Positions 5,479-11,259 of a DNA stretch of 11,259 nt are shown piece by piece (position 1 is the stretch's first letter; the number at the start of each line of letters is the position of its first letter). A program made the translations under genes and the position numbers. The stretch spans positions 11,944 to 23,202 of the forward strand of contig DHCY01000007.1 in assembly GCA_002399085.1 (NCBI GenBank), given 5' to 3'. Origin of the DNA: Anaerolineaceae bacterium UBA4890 (GTDB lineage: Bacteria; Chloroflexota; Anaerolineae; Anaerolineales; Anaerolineaceae). Under the pieces are notes generated by a model that made no database searches, had not been told where the DNA came from, and was given only the letters and a program-made list of their open reading frames with translations.

Positions 5479-6894
5479 ATGAAAGTCAAGCGGATCATTT
5501 TTTGCATGATTGTATCAATCCTGCTGGCTGGCAGCATCAAAGTTGACGCCGCCAATCTGACAGCAGCGAATCCACCCGCCAACGAACCCTGGGTTACTGA
5601 GCATGTGGATTGGTATCAAGGAGCAGGGGTGGGAACGAATGTATCAATAGCCCATCATCCTACTACTGGCATAGCCTATATCAGCTATTACGATTATTTG
5701 AATAATGAACTGTGGATGGCAAAAGAAGTGACCCCTGGCACTGGCAACTGCCATAATAACGATGACTGGGACTGCACGCTCATCGATTCTAATGGTGATG
5801 TCGGAAAATACAGTTCGATCGATATAGTCCGAGTCCCGTCAAATCCTCCAACTCCGGCTTACACCAAGATCGGTATCTCCTATTACGATGCCACCAATGG
5901 GGCTTTGAAATATGCTTCTTATAGAACATTTCCAACAGGAACCTGGACCATCTATCTGGTGGATCAGCGCGTATGGGCTGGTCATGAAACACGCGGCACG
6001 TTCTCGTCCATGAAATTCAATGCTGACAATTTCCCGGTTATTGCTTATCACGCGATGAGTGATGATATCACTGAATACGGGTCCGTTAAGCTGGCAAGTT
6101 ATGTCACTTCAGGAGGCAGCGGATGCAATAGTGCGGATGGAGAGAATTGGTATTGTGAAACGATTGATCGCATTGACAGCGTTGATGAGTTGGATCATGG
6201 CACACACCCTTCTCTTGATTTTACCTGGGATGGACAGGTACAGGTCGCCTTTTATAATTCGTCATTGGGTTCACTGGATTTTGCATGGTATTCAGGATTT
6301 GGAGGCACTTGTTCGAATACCGAATGGAGTTGCGATACCATTGACGACGGATTAAACAGGGGGCAATATGTTTCGCTCCATGCCAAGGACAGCTCATCAG
6401 ACAAAACCAGGATGGCTTATTACAATTCTTTCTCCGGAATGCTGAGATATGCCGAATCGGTAAGTGGTGGTGGTGGTAATTGTACAAGCTCATCCTATAA
6501 CTGCTATGTGGTCGATACGGTAGGAATTCCCGCCGTCGATTATGATCTTTCATTGGATGTAGATGGCATGGGCTATCCGATCATCGCTTACATGGACGCT
6601 TCGGAAGATCTGGGTGCGAGAAAATTAAACATCGCCCGCCCTGCCCCTGCCTATGGCGAAGAAGTAGGCAACTGTGGAGATGTACCGCCGGGAAATCTAT
6701 TCATGTATTGGACTTGTAAAACGATCGATGGTGGAAGTGGATATGCCGATGAAGCCGGTTTTGTTGGCGTTAGCGTCAGTCCGGGAGGGTTGGCGACGGT
6801 AGCTTACTCTGAATACAACAGTTATGATGATGAAACCTACCTCAAAGTCGCCCAGCAACACTTTATGAATTACCTGCCGGTGATCATAAGGTAA
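5479..6894 (+). CDS. Secreted seven-repeat (probable beta-propeller) protein with cysteine-paired blades
   Basis: The ATG at 5479 has a perfect AGGAGG (5467-5472) six bases upstream, giving 471 residues; a longer frame from TTG 5419 lacks a ribosome site and would bury the signal peptide. Residues 1-24 are a Sec signal, with likely cleavage after VDA. The mature part can be divided into seven repeats of about 50-70 residues, each with a core like [IV]-[AS]-[YH]-x-x-x-(loop)-L-[KRWD]-x-A, for example ISYYDYLNNELWMA, ISYYDATNGALKYA and MAYYNSFSGMLRYA. Five repeats end in Cys-x(6-13)-Cys-x-x-[IV]-D (pairs near 91/99, 216/226, 278/285, 335/342, 399/413), probably disulfides. Repeat 2 lacks the cysteines and the seventh is followed by NYLPVIIR. 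The pattern suggests an extracellular seven-bladed propeller for binding or adhesion. No catalytic residues are recognised, so function is unknown. Codons are more AT-rich than in malEFG. Confidence 0.88.
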   Translation: MKVKRIIFCMIVSILLAGSIKVDAANLTAANPPANEPWVTEHVDWYQGAGVGTNVSIAHHPTTGIAYISYYDYLNNELWMAKEVTPGTGNCHNNDDWDCTLIDSNGDVGKYSSIDIVRVPSNPPTPAYTKIGISYYDATNGALKYASYRTFPTGTWTIYLVDQRVWAGHETRGTFSSMKFNADNFPVIAYHAMSDDITEYGSVKLASYVTSGGSGCNSADGENWYCETIDRIDSVDELDHGTHPSLDFTWDGQVQVAFYNSSLGSLDFAWYSGFGGTCSNTEWSCDTIDDGLNRGQYVSLHAKDSSSDKTRMAYYNSFSGMLRYAESVSGGGGNCTSSSYNCYVVDTVGIPAVDYDLSLDVDGMGYPIIAYMDASEDLGARKLNIARPAPAYGEEVGNCGDVPPGNLFMYWTCKTIDGGSGYADEAGFVGVSVSPGGLATVAYSEYNSYDDETYLKVAQQHFMNYLPVIIR

Positions 6895-6993
6895 AAAACC
6901 TTCTTTTAGTAAGTCTGTGTGTTTAGTTGGCTTACGCATGGGTGGGTTTGGAAATTCTGCAGAAAGAACTCACGACTACGCCGGCCGTACTTC
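6895..6993. other. Short spacer after the propeller gene
   Basis: Only a weak hairpin (AAGGT with ACCTT around five A's, then CTTTT, about 6890-6908) overlaps the stop codon. It could help terminate transcription but is too short to call with confidence. Confidence 0.3.
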
Positions 6994-7019
6994 GTAGGGA
7001 ACGTGCACCTGCGCGTTCC
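6994..7019 (+). repeat. GTAG-headed REP-like hairpin
   Basis: GTAG (6994-6997) precedes a 9-bp stem, GGAACGTGC (6998-7006) with GCGCGTTCC (7011-7019), containing one G-T wobble and an ACCT loop. Confidence 0.6.
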
Positions 7020-7034
7020 GCCTGCCCCCCCACG

Positions 7035-7130
7035 GTCACTGCGAGCCCCCGAAGGGGGCGTGGCAGTCTGCAGTTGACTTTGTTTTTTATTCTGTCACTG
7101 CGAGGGAGTGAAACGACCGTGGCAGTCTGC
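7035..7130. repeat. Two tandem copies of a TCACTGCGAG...GTGGCAGTCTGC element
   Basis: Copy 1 (7035-7071) carries an internal GCCCCC-GAA-GGGGGC hairpin (7045-7059). Copy 2 (7094-7130) has GGAGTGAAACGACC in that place. A T-rich spacer with TTTTATTCTGT joins them, and the same spacer joins the partial copies at 11142-11187. Their ends can pair (ACTGC with GCAGT). A diverged inverted copy lies at 22-68. Confidence 0.6.
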
Positions 7131-7173
7131 CTTTGACTTATGACAAAACCCACCGTTTCCCAACGCTCTTGAT

Positions 7174-7202
7174 GTCAGGTTCAACAGAGGAACCTGACCT
7201 AC
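7174..7202 (-). repeat. REP-like hairpin in minus orientation, with exact inverted copy at 11205-11233
   Basis: GTCAGGTTC (7174-7182) pairs perfectly with GAACCTGAC (7190-7198) around a 7-base loop; CTAC follows, so the GTAG head reads on the minus strand. Including flank, 36 bases (7174-7209) are identical to the reverse complement of 11198-11233. Confidence 0.7.
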
Positions 7203-7213
7203 AGGAAAGCTCA

Positions 7214-7390
7214 CTCCGCCAAAGCTCTTTTGCCTTGTAGGGAACAGGTCTGCCTGTTCCATTATAAAAGTCAAGGCGAATGTTGTGGTTGAGGCGGGCC
7301 TCAACCCTACAAAAGGGGAAATGAAAAGGTCATCGCCCCTACGATCTCATCCGTACGGAGAGGGTTTTATTATCCTGTAAGGGCATCTCC
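7214..7390. repeat. Three-hairpin repeat cassette, copy 1
   Basis: Hairpin A (GTAG 7237; GGAACAGG with CCTGTTCC to 7260) points forward. Hairpins B (GGTTGAGG with CCTCAACC, CTAC to 7310) and C (7315-7342, imperfect stem, CTAC end) point backward. A tail with the palindrome CCGTACGG and the string GTAAGGGCATCTCCCT completes the unit. Copy 2 starts directly after it. Copy 3, at 9247-9400, keeps the same spacing through all three hairpins. Confidence 0.75.
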
Positions 7391-7519
7391 CTCCACCAAA
7401 GCTCTTTTGCCTTGTAGGGAACTGGCCTGCCTGTTCCATTATAAAAATCAAGGCGAATGTTGTGGTTGAGGCGGACCTCAACCCTACAAAAGGGGAAATG
7501 AAAAGGTCATCGCCCCTAC
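7391..7519. repeat. Three-hairpin repeat cassette, copy 2 (truncated)
   Basis: This is a direct repeat of 7214-7342, shifted by exactly 177 bases with five substitutions and no gaps. It lacks the tail of copy 1 and stops at the stop codon (7519-7521) of the minus-strand oxidoreductase. One change (A to T in hairpin A) makes a mismatch in the stem. On the minus strand, hairpin C is followed by TTTT and could act as that gene's terminator. Confidence 0.75.
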
Positions 7520-9111
7520 TACTCCGTCTTCACGCTTTTCAGGATGTGGTCAGCAGCCAGGCGACCGGTGAGTAAGGCTGTCGGTGCACCACCTGGCGCA
7601 AAGGTCCATTGCCCGGCTGTCAACAAGCGCGGCACGGGGGTCTTCACAATTGAGCGCATGGCTAAGAGGCTGCCGCGATTGAAGGCTTCTTTACGATGGT
7701 AAGACCAGCCCATGATCGCACCTTCATGATTGGAAGTTTGATTTAAAATCGTGCGTGGCGTAGAAGTAACCCGAAACAGAATGTGTTTGGAAAGATTGGG
7801 ATAATATTTCTCAAAACTCCGGATCAAGTCATCAGCGCAGGCTTCCTTAAGCTGCTCGTAACGCTGGTTGTCAGCCATCATCCAACCCCCCAGGAATTTG
7901 TGCGAGGTCATCGCGCTCAAGTTGAGCCCAGTCATGCCAGCCGGTGCCAGCTTGGGGTCGTGCATGCAGGGCACAGAGATCTCCTGCGGCACATGAGCAA
8001 AATAATCCTTGCGGGAGATGCGGTCCTGCTCGGTTATGCCCTCCAGATCAGGATTGTAAAAGACATGCCCAGAGCCAAAGAGGTTCAGTTCTTCAGGGGG
8101 AACATCTAGCCCCAAAAATACATTGAACACCGAATGTGAGACCTGCGAGCTGCGCATTTTTTGCTCAAACTTAACCGGCAAAATTCCTTCCGGAAGCATG
8201 CAGATCAACGCCTGGTTGAGGTCGCTTGACGCCAGCACATAACCAGCTTTCACTTCCTCCCCATTTGCCAGGCGCACGCCGCAAGCCCTGCCATCCTGAA
8301 GCAGGATGCGCTCAACGCGGGTGTTCAGCCTGATCTCCGCGCCCTTTTCGATGATTCCCTCCGCGAGCAGATTGGGGATGGATTGCATACCGCCTTCAGG
8401 GTAGTAATAATCCAGGAACATGCGGAAATATCCCAGCCCAAAAAAAGCGCTTGTGCCGTCCGGAAAGAGATCGCACAGCAGGTTGACCAGGTTGGGATTG
8501 TGAATGTGCTCTTCCAAATACACCCGCATTTCTTTCTTCATCATCGCCAGTGCCTTCGGGAAGCGCGCCAGGCTGCCTTTTTTCGCCTTAAACCACTCCG
8601 ATCGGGCTGATTTATTATCTGCGGGTGTGTCCATGATAGGGATGGGGTAGGTCAGCAGACTATCCAGAAGGTCAAAGATGACTTTCGAATCTGCCCGAAC
8701 CTGGATGAGACCCTTTTGTTCGTCCGGGAATAGAATATGCAGGTCGGCATAGTAGTTTTCCACGTCTTCCCAGGCATTGAAGAGTTGCATTTTACCGTTG
8801 GTGATCATCCCAATCGGGCTTTTGTGCACGGTAATGCGATCTTGTATGCCCAGCTGTTTGAGCGTGGAAAGAAACAAACCGCTGTTCTCGATCGCTTTGA
8901 TGCCACCGTCAAACCAGAAACCTTCGCGTTCGAAGGTGTTGAACAACCCGCCAACCTTTGGCGCTTGTTCACACACCAAAACGCGCGCCCCACCAAGCAC
9001 CAGGTAGGCAGCTGCCGTCAGACCGGCTATGCCGGCACCAAAGATGATCGCGTCATAGGATTGAGCAGAGGGTTTTGAGTTGGAAATCGGTTCAGAGGCG
9101 GATGTGGACAT
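7519..9111 (-). CDS. FAD-dependent oxidoreductase of the CrtI/CrtISO (phytoene desaturase/carotenoid isomerase) superfamily
   Basis: The 530-residue protein has a dinucleotide-binding fold after a short polar N-terminus: YDAIIFGAGIAG (GAGIAG at 25-30), then ARVLVCE with the ribose-binding acidic residue E48, and VGGLFNTF (53-60). A central GGMQSIPNLLAEGI and EIRLNTRVERI segment and a C-terminal FAD contact region (TAGQWTFAPGGAPTALLTGRLAADHIL, about 498-524) follow the order seen in CrtI, CrtISO and retinol-saturase-like enzymes. These enzymes use FAD to desaturate or isomerise polyenes or oxidise amines. No carotenoid gene adjoins it, so the substrate is unknown. The ATG at 9111 has only a weak AAGAG-like ribosome site. 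The gene stands alone, convergent with the propeller gene and separated from it by REP cassettes. Family call is firm, exact function open. Confidence 0.88.
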   Translation of the reverse strand: MSTSASEPISNSKPSAQSYDAIIFGAGIAGLTAAAYLVLGGARVLVCEQAPKVGGLFNTFEREGFWFDGGIKAIENSGLFLSTLKQLGIQDRITVHKSPIGMITNGKMQLFNAWEDVENYYADLHILFPDEQKGLIQVRADSKVIFDLLDSLLTYPIPIMDTPADNKSARSEWFKAKKGSLARFPKALAMMKKEMRVYLEEHIHNPNLVNLLCDLFPDGTSAFFGLGYFRMFLDYYYPEGGMQSIPNLLAEGIIEKGAEIRLNTRVERILLQDGRACGVRLANGEEVKAGYVLASSDLNQALICMLPEGILPVKFEQKMRSSQVSHSVFNVFLGLDVPPEELNLFGSGHVFYNPDLEGITEQDRISRKDYFAHVPQEISVPCMHDPKLAPAGMTGLNLSAMTSHKFLGGWMMADNQRYEQLKEACADDLIRSFEKYYPNLSKHILFRVTSTPRTILNQTSNHEGAIMGWSYHRKEAFNRGSLLAMRSIVKTPVPRLLTAGQWTFAPGGAPTALLTGRLAADHILKSVKTE

Positions 9112-9154
9112 GCGGTTATCACTTTCTCTTGGTTGAAGTTGCTGTAATTTACCA

Positions 9155-9183
9155 ATTTTATCAAGATTTCATTTTTGAGTAAA
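9155..9183 (-). promoter_or_regulatory. Likely promoter of the FAD oxidoreductase gene
   Basis: On the minus strand TTTACT (9178-9183) and TAAAAT (9155-9160) are 17 bases apart, in an AT-rich stretch upstream of the start codon. The leader would be about 35-40 bases. Confidence 0.45.
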
Positions 9184-9246
9184 ACAGTTTTTTGGAAAGA
9201 TTTGACGTAATGAAGAGGCTTGTCGCCCTTTGCGCAATTTTGCCAT

Positions 9247-9400
9247 GTAGGGAACAGCACTGCCTGTTCCATTGTAAAAATCGAAGCGAATATCAGGGTT
9301 GAGGCAGGCCTCAACCCTACGAGAGAAGGGCGAGGCAGGCCATCGCCCCTACGATCTCATCCGTACGGAGGGGTTTTTTTTTCTGTAAGGGCATCTCCCT
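9247..9400. repeat. Three-hairpin repeat cassette, copy 3
   Basis: Hairpins A (9247-9270), B (9297-9320) and C (9328-9352) lie at the same internal spacing as in copy 1 at 7237-7342. The tail with CCGTACGG and GTAAGGGCATCTCCCT follows, two bases shorter. Hairpin C is better paired here (GGGCGA-GG with CC-TCGCCC) than in copies 1 and 2. Just upstream (about 9208-9235) is a faint match to the end of another unit. Confidence 0.7.
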
Positions 9401-9464
9401 GTTCCCTATTCCCTATTCCCTGCTCCCTGCTCCCTGCTTCCAGCTCCCTGTTCCCCGCTCCCTG
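9395..9464. repeat. Heptanucleotide tandem array, ten units
   Basis: Ten consecutive 7-base units of consensus YTCCCTR run without a gap. Two units are degenerate (9437-9443 and 9451-9457). The array starts from the CTCCCT that ends the three-hairpin cassette. Confidence 0.85.
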
Positions 9465-9515
9465 TTAAAACACAACCACCCGCCTTCACGGATGGTCGCG
9501 CCATACACTTAGTGC

Positions 9516-9545
9516 AAAAGCCTGCCCCTCAAATCAAGAGCAGGC
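9516..9545 (-). terminator. Rho-independent terminator of the two-gene minus-strand operon
   Basis: Read on the minus strand, GCCTGCTC pairs with GGGCAGGC (8 bp with one T-G wobble) around a 10-base loop and is followed by TTTT. It lies about 45 bases after the stop codon at 9591. Confidence 0.7.
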
Positions 9546-9590
9546 GCGCACTTAGAATCCTCTATGAGCGATAATCAACTTCTACTTGCC

Positions 9591-10412
9591 TTACGGCAAA
9601 CACTCACCGGCAACCGGGGCACCTTCGGCATACACAATGCCAGCGCCAAAGCTCGATTCAAAGATTGGTCCCAAGTCGCCCAGGTTCAAACCCAGAGCCG
9701 TATCGAGCACGATGACGCCATCTTCATAGATCGTCATCTGGGGCAGGATACTGCCGTTCACTTCTCCATTGATCGCGCCCTTGTTCCAGCAAATCTTGGC
9801 GTTTTCAATGTTGGCGGTCTGAAGAAGCGCGGCAATGTCTGGGGTTATACCCATTCCGGTTGGGATGCCCTCTACAGATAATGCCCCATTACCGTCAATC
9901 TTCACCTGGAGCAGTGTGGCAAGCTGGATGCGCAGCGGATCGCTCAGCTCTTTGGATTTGCGCAGCGTGATGTCAAAATCAGCCTGCTCCAGCCATTTTT
10001 CAGCTCGCTCGCGGTCCACTCTGCCGACCTGCAGGTAGACATTCAGCATGTCATACACAAAAGCGCGTGCGTTTTCGTCAAAAGCCATGCTCAGCAGGGG
10101 TTGTTCGTTGGTCATCAACTGGATTTCGTCACCAATGATCTTCAGCGTCAGGTTATCAAAGACCGTTAGCAGTGCCCAGATGTTTTCGGGCAGATCCGGC
10201 ACACCAAATTGCCTCAATTCTTCCGCCGAAAAACCACCGGCGCTAAAAGTCCGGGTGCCGGGGTCATAAGTGATATCAATATGGATCACGTTGCTCGTGT
10301 CAGCCTGCAGGGGCACATCCGCAATTGCCGATGGCGTGTGCTGCATCAGGCTGATTCCTAAAACCAGCACGAGTGCGATGATAATTTTGATTAGATGTTG
10401 CTTGTTTTTCAT
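9591..10412 (-). CDS. Exported protein of unknown function with an internal duplication
   Basis: The 273-residue product begins with a clear Sec signal (KNKQHLIK, hydrophobic core to about 22, likely cleavage after AIA at 31). The minus-strand sequence AAGGAGAGG, seven bases before the ATG, sets the start. I do not recognise the family. Two similar segments can be aligned by eye: about 43-115 (ITYDPGTRTFSAGGF ... FGVPDLPENIWALLTVFDNLTLKI ... MAFDENA) and about 166-233 (VKIDGNGALSVEGI ... MGITPDIAALLQTANIENAKI ... MTIYEDGV), joined by a charged helical stretch. Two cysteines, C208 and C271, could form a disulfide. It is second in an operon, 29 bases after the membrane-anchored 142-residue gene, and a terminator follows. 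The pair probably acts together at the cell surface. Any specific role would be guesswork. Confidence 0.8.
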   Translation of the reverse strand: MKNKQHLIKIIIALVLVLGISLMQHTPSAIADVPLQADTSNVIHIDITYDPGTRTFSAGGFSAEELRQFGVPDLPENIWALLTVFDNLTLKIIGDEIQLMTNEQPLLSMAFDENARAFVYDMLNVYLQVGRVDRERAEKWLEQADFDITLRKSKELSDPLRIQLATLLQVKIDGNGALSVEGIPTGMGITPDIAALLQTANIENAKICWNKGAINGEVNGSILPQMTIYEDGVIVLDTALGLNLGDLGPIFESSFGAGIVYAEGAPVAGECLP

Positions 10413-10441
10413 TTTTTAACCTCTCCTTGACAAAGATTTTC

Positions 10442-10870
10442 TTACTGTTGGGGTAATAAGATTAGGGAAATACGAAATGGCAGAAACCGGTAGAAAAATT
10501 GGTTCGCATAGTTGGTCAGAAACGGATAAACAGGGAACCTCTCCACAAATTCCTGGTAAGACGTATAGGTCTGCCCGGGTGAGAGGCGCAAAGCAAGGTC
10601 AACGGTATTAGCCAGCGTCTCCGGCGTATAATCGAGCGTGACCAGTTCGTTTTCCGCGCTCAGCATCTCGAGTTTTCCATTGGTGTTCAGGTTAACCCGG
10701 ATCTGATTCGTTTCTGTAGCGGTGATGATGTTATGAAGAGGCTGACCAGCCGGCACCTGGTAGCGAACAGCCGGCAGCGGGATAGCAGGTCTTCCGATTA
10801 CGTAATAAAGCCCGTAAAGTATCAGAAGTACCGCGAATGTTATGAGTGTAACTCGTAGAGCTCTTGACAC
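10442..10870 (-). CDS. Single-pass membrane-anchored protein of unknown function
   Basis: This 142-residue protein has one N-terminal membrane segment (about 7-25, RVTLITFAVLLILYGLYYVIG), with a short arginine-bearing cytoplasmic end and an external domain of about 115 residues. The start is GTG at 10870; an in-frame TAA six bases upstream excludes a longer form, and GAGG stands ten bases before it. The external part mixes short beta-like stretches (NQIRVNLNTNGKLEML, NELVTLDY) and an aromatic C-terminal third (YPFLTNYANQFFYRFLPF). No family is recognised. The short gap to the exported 273-residue protein and the shared terminator indicate one transcript. Confidence 0.68.
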   Translation of the reverse strand: MSRALRVTLITFAVLLILYGLYYVIGRPAIPLPAVRYQVPAGQPLHNIITATETNQIRVNLNTNGKLEMLSAENELVTLDYTPETLANTVDLALRLSPGQTYTSYQEFVERFPVYPFLTNYANQFFYRFLPFRISLILLPQQ

Positions 10871-10930
10871 GGTTAATTAGCCTCAACCTTGAGCAACTCT
10901 GAAATTTCTTCTCTTTTCTCCTCTTTTCTT

Positions 10931-10936
10931 ATTATA
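10931..10936 (-). promoter_or_regulatory. Possible -10 element for the two-gene operon
   Basis: A perfect minus-strand TATAAT lies about 60 bases before the GTG start. A perfect TTGACA (10947-10952) is present, but only 10 bases away instead of about 17, so the two cannot form one ordinary promoter. The leader that follows is purine-rich. Confidence 0.35.
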
Positions 10937-10978
10937 GTATATTTTCTGTCAATAATGTTGCCAGGTGACTGTTGTTTG

Positions 10979-11028
10979 CATAACCTTAACAAAACCGGTT
11001 ATGGCTCATAGCTCATGGCTCATGGCTC
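10979..11028. repeat. Hairpin and four-unit ATGGCTC heptamer array
   Basis: CATAACC (10979-10985) pairs with GGTTATG (10997-11003). Overlapping its end, four 7-base units follow (11001-11028: ATGGCTC, ATAGCTC, ATGGCTC, ATGGCTC). Confidence 0.75.
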
Positions 11029-11114
11029 AAAAACATTGCAATTTTTCGGTACTGTTTGTCAAGACTTTTCCTGCGTGTACCCACCATTGAGTGGACGGGT
11101 TTCAGCTCCTTTTC

Positions 11115-11135
11115 CTATCAACTATCAGCTATCAG
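11115..11135. repeat. Three-unit CTATCAR heptamer array
   Basis: CTATCAA, CTATCAG and CTATCAG are consecutive, followed by the related CTAGCTC. The period matches the other two arrays but the sequence differs. Confidence 0.65.
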
Positions 11136-11141
11136 CTAGCT

Positions 11142-11259
11142 CGACCGTGGCAGTCCGCCTTTTCTTTTATTCTGTAACTGCGAGGGACTAATGTTAACTT
11201 TCCTGTAGGTCAGGTTCCTCTGTTGAACCTGACTTCTCGAGCGTAACTTTTTTGTAGGT
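11142..11259. repeat. Rearranged repeat elements and REP-like hairpin at the window edge
   Basis: Positions 11142-11158 and 11172-11187 are the end and the beginning of the TCACTGCGAG element, joined by the same T-rich spacer as at 7072-7093. Positions 11184-11206 repeat the window's first 23 bases in inverted form. A GTAG-headed hairpin follows (11205-11233, stem GTCAGGTTC/GAACCTGAC), and the head of another (GTAG at 11254-11257) is cut by the window end. Confidence 0.65.

Noticed and set aside
6927..7304. Overlapping open frames on both strands in the spacer between the convergent genes
   Set aside because: They run through repeat elements and have no ribosome site or recognisable domain.
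7214..7519. Tandem repeats as a CRISPR array
   Set aside because: Units are 177 bases with several inverted hairpins and no alternation of short repeats with unique spacers; no cas gene is present.
9220..9468. Plus-strand open frame ending in a Cys/Ser/Pro-rich repeat
   Set aside because: It covers the three-hairpin cassette and the heptamer array; the apparent repeat peptide only reflects the 7-base DNA repeat.
10931..10952. TTGACA and TATAAT before the two-gene operon as one promoter
   Set aside because: Only 10 bases separate them, too few for a sigma-70 promoter, so only the -10 element is listed at low confidence.

Overview
The window looks like chromosomal DNA from a free-living bacterium of the phylum Chloroflexota, most likely an Anaerolineae-type lineage. 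This is an inference from four things: the Pro/Glu/Thr-rich linker after the lipobox of the binding protein, a starch-type X25 module fused to that protein, a secreted repeat protein ending in YLPVIIR, and intergenic spaces crowded with GTAG-headed hairpins and 7-bp tandem repeats. No 16S or marker gene is present to prove it.

Left part (about 170-4981, + strand): a four-gene operon for maltose/maltodextrin uptake. A consensus promoter with a near-perfect 26-bp palindrome over its start site precedes a MarR-family regulator. Then come a MalE-like lipoprotein (extended by a C-terminal X25 domain), MalF and MalG, and a rho-independent terminator. A hairpin between malE and malF probably lowers expression of the permeases relative to the binding protein. 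A second promoter and an operator-like palindrome lie just before malE. There is no ATPase gene, so the transporter must borrow a MalK/MsmK-type subunit encoded elsewhere.

Middle (about 4982-7518): a repeat-rich spacer, then a promoter and long leader for a secreted protein. It reads as seven homologous repeats, probably a seven-bladed beta-propeller with five internal cysteine pairs. A second repeat-rich spacer contains a tandem 177-bp three-hairpin cassette. This separates the propeller gene from a convergent minus-strand gene.

Right part (7519-10870, - strand): a CrtI/CrtISO-like FAD-dependent oxidoreductase with its own likely promoter; a spacer holding a third copy of the three-hairpin cassette and a ten-unit heptamer array; and a two-gene operon of unrecognised exported or membrane-anchored proteins with a terminator. 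The last 390 bases again hold heptamer arrays and REP-like hairpins. Some are inverted copies of sequence at the very start of the window.

The best-supported functional unit is the MarR-malE(X25)-malF-malG operon. The most unusual features are the binding protein/X25 fusion, the MarR control of sugar uptake, the cysteine-rich propeller, and the layered REP/BIME plus heptamer repeat landscape in every spacer.
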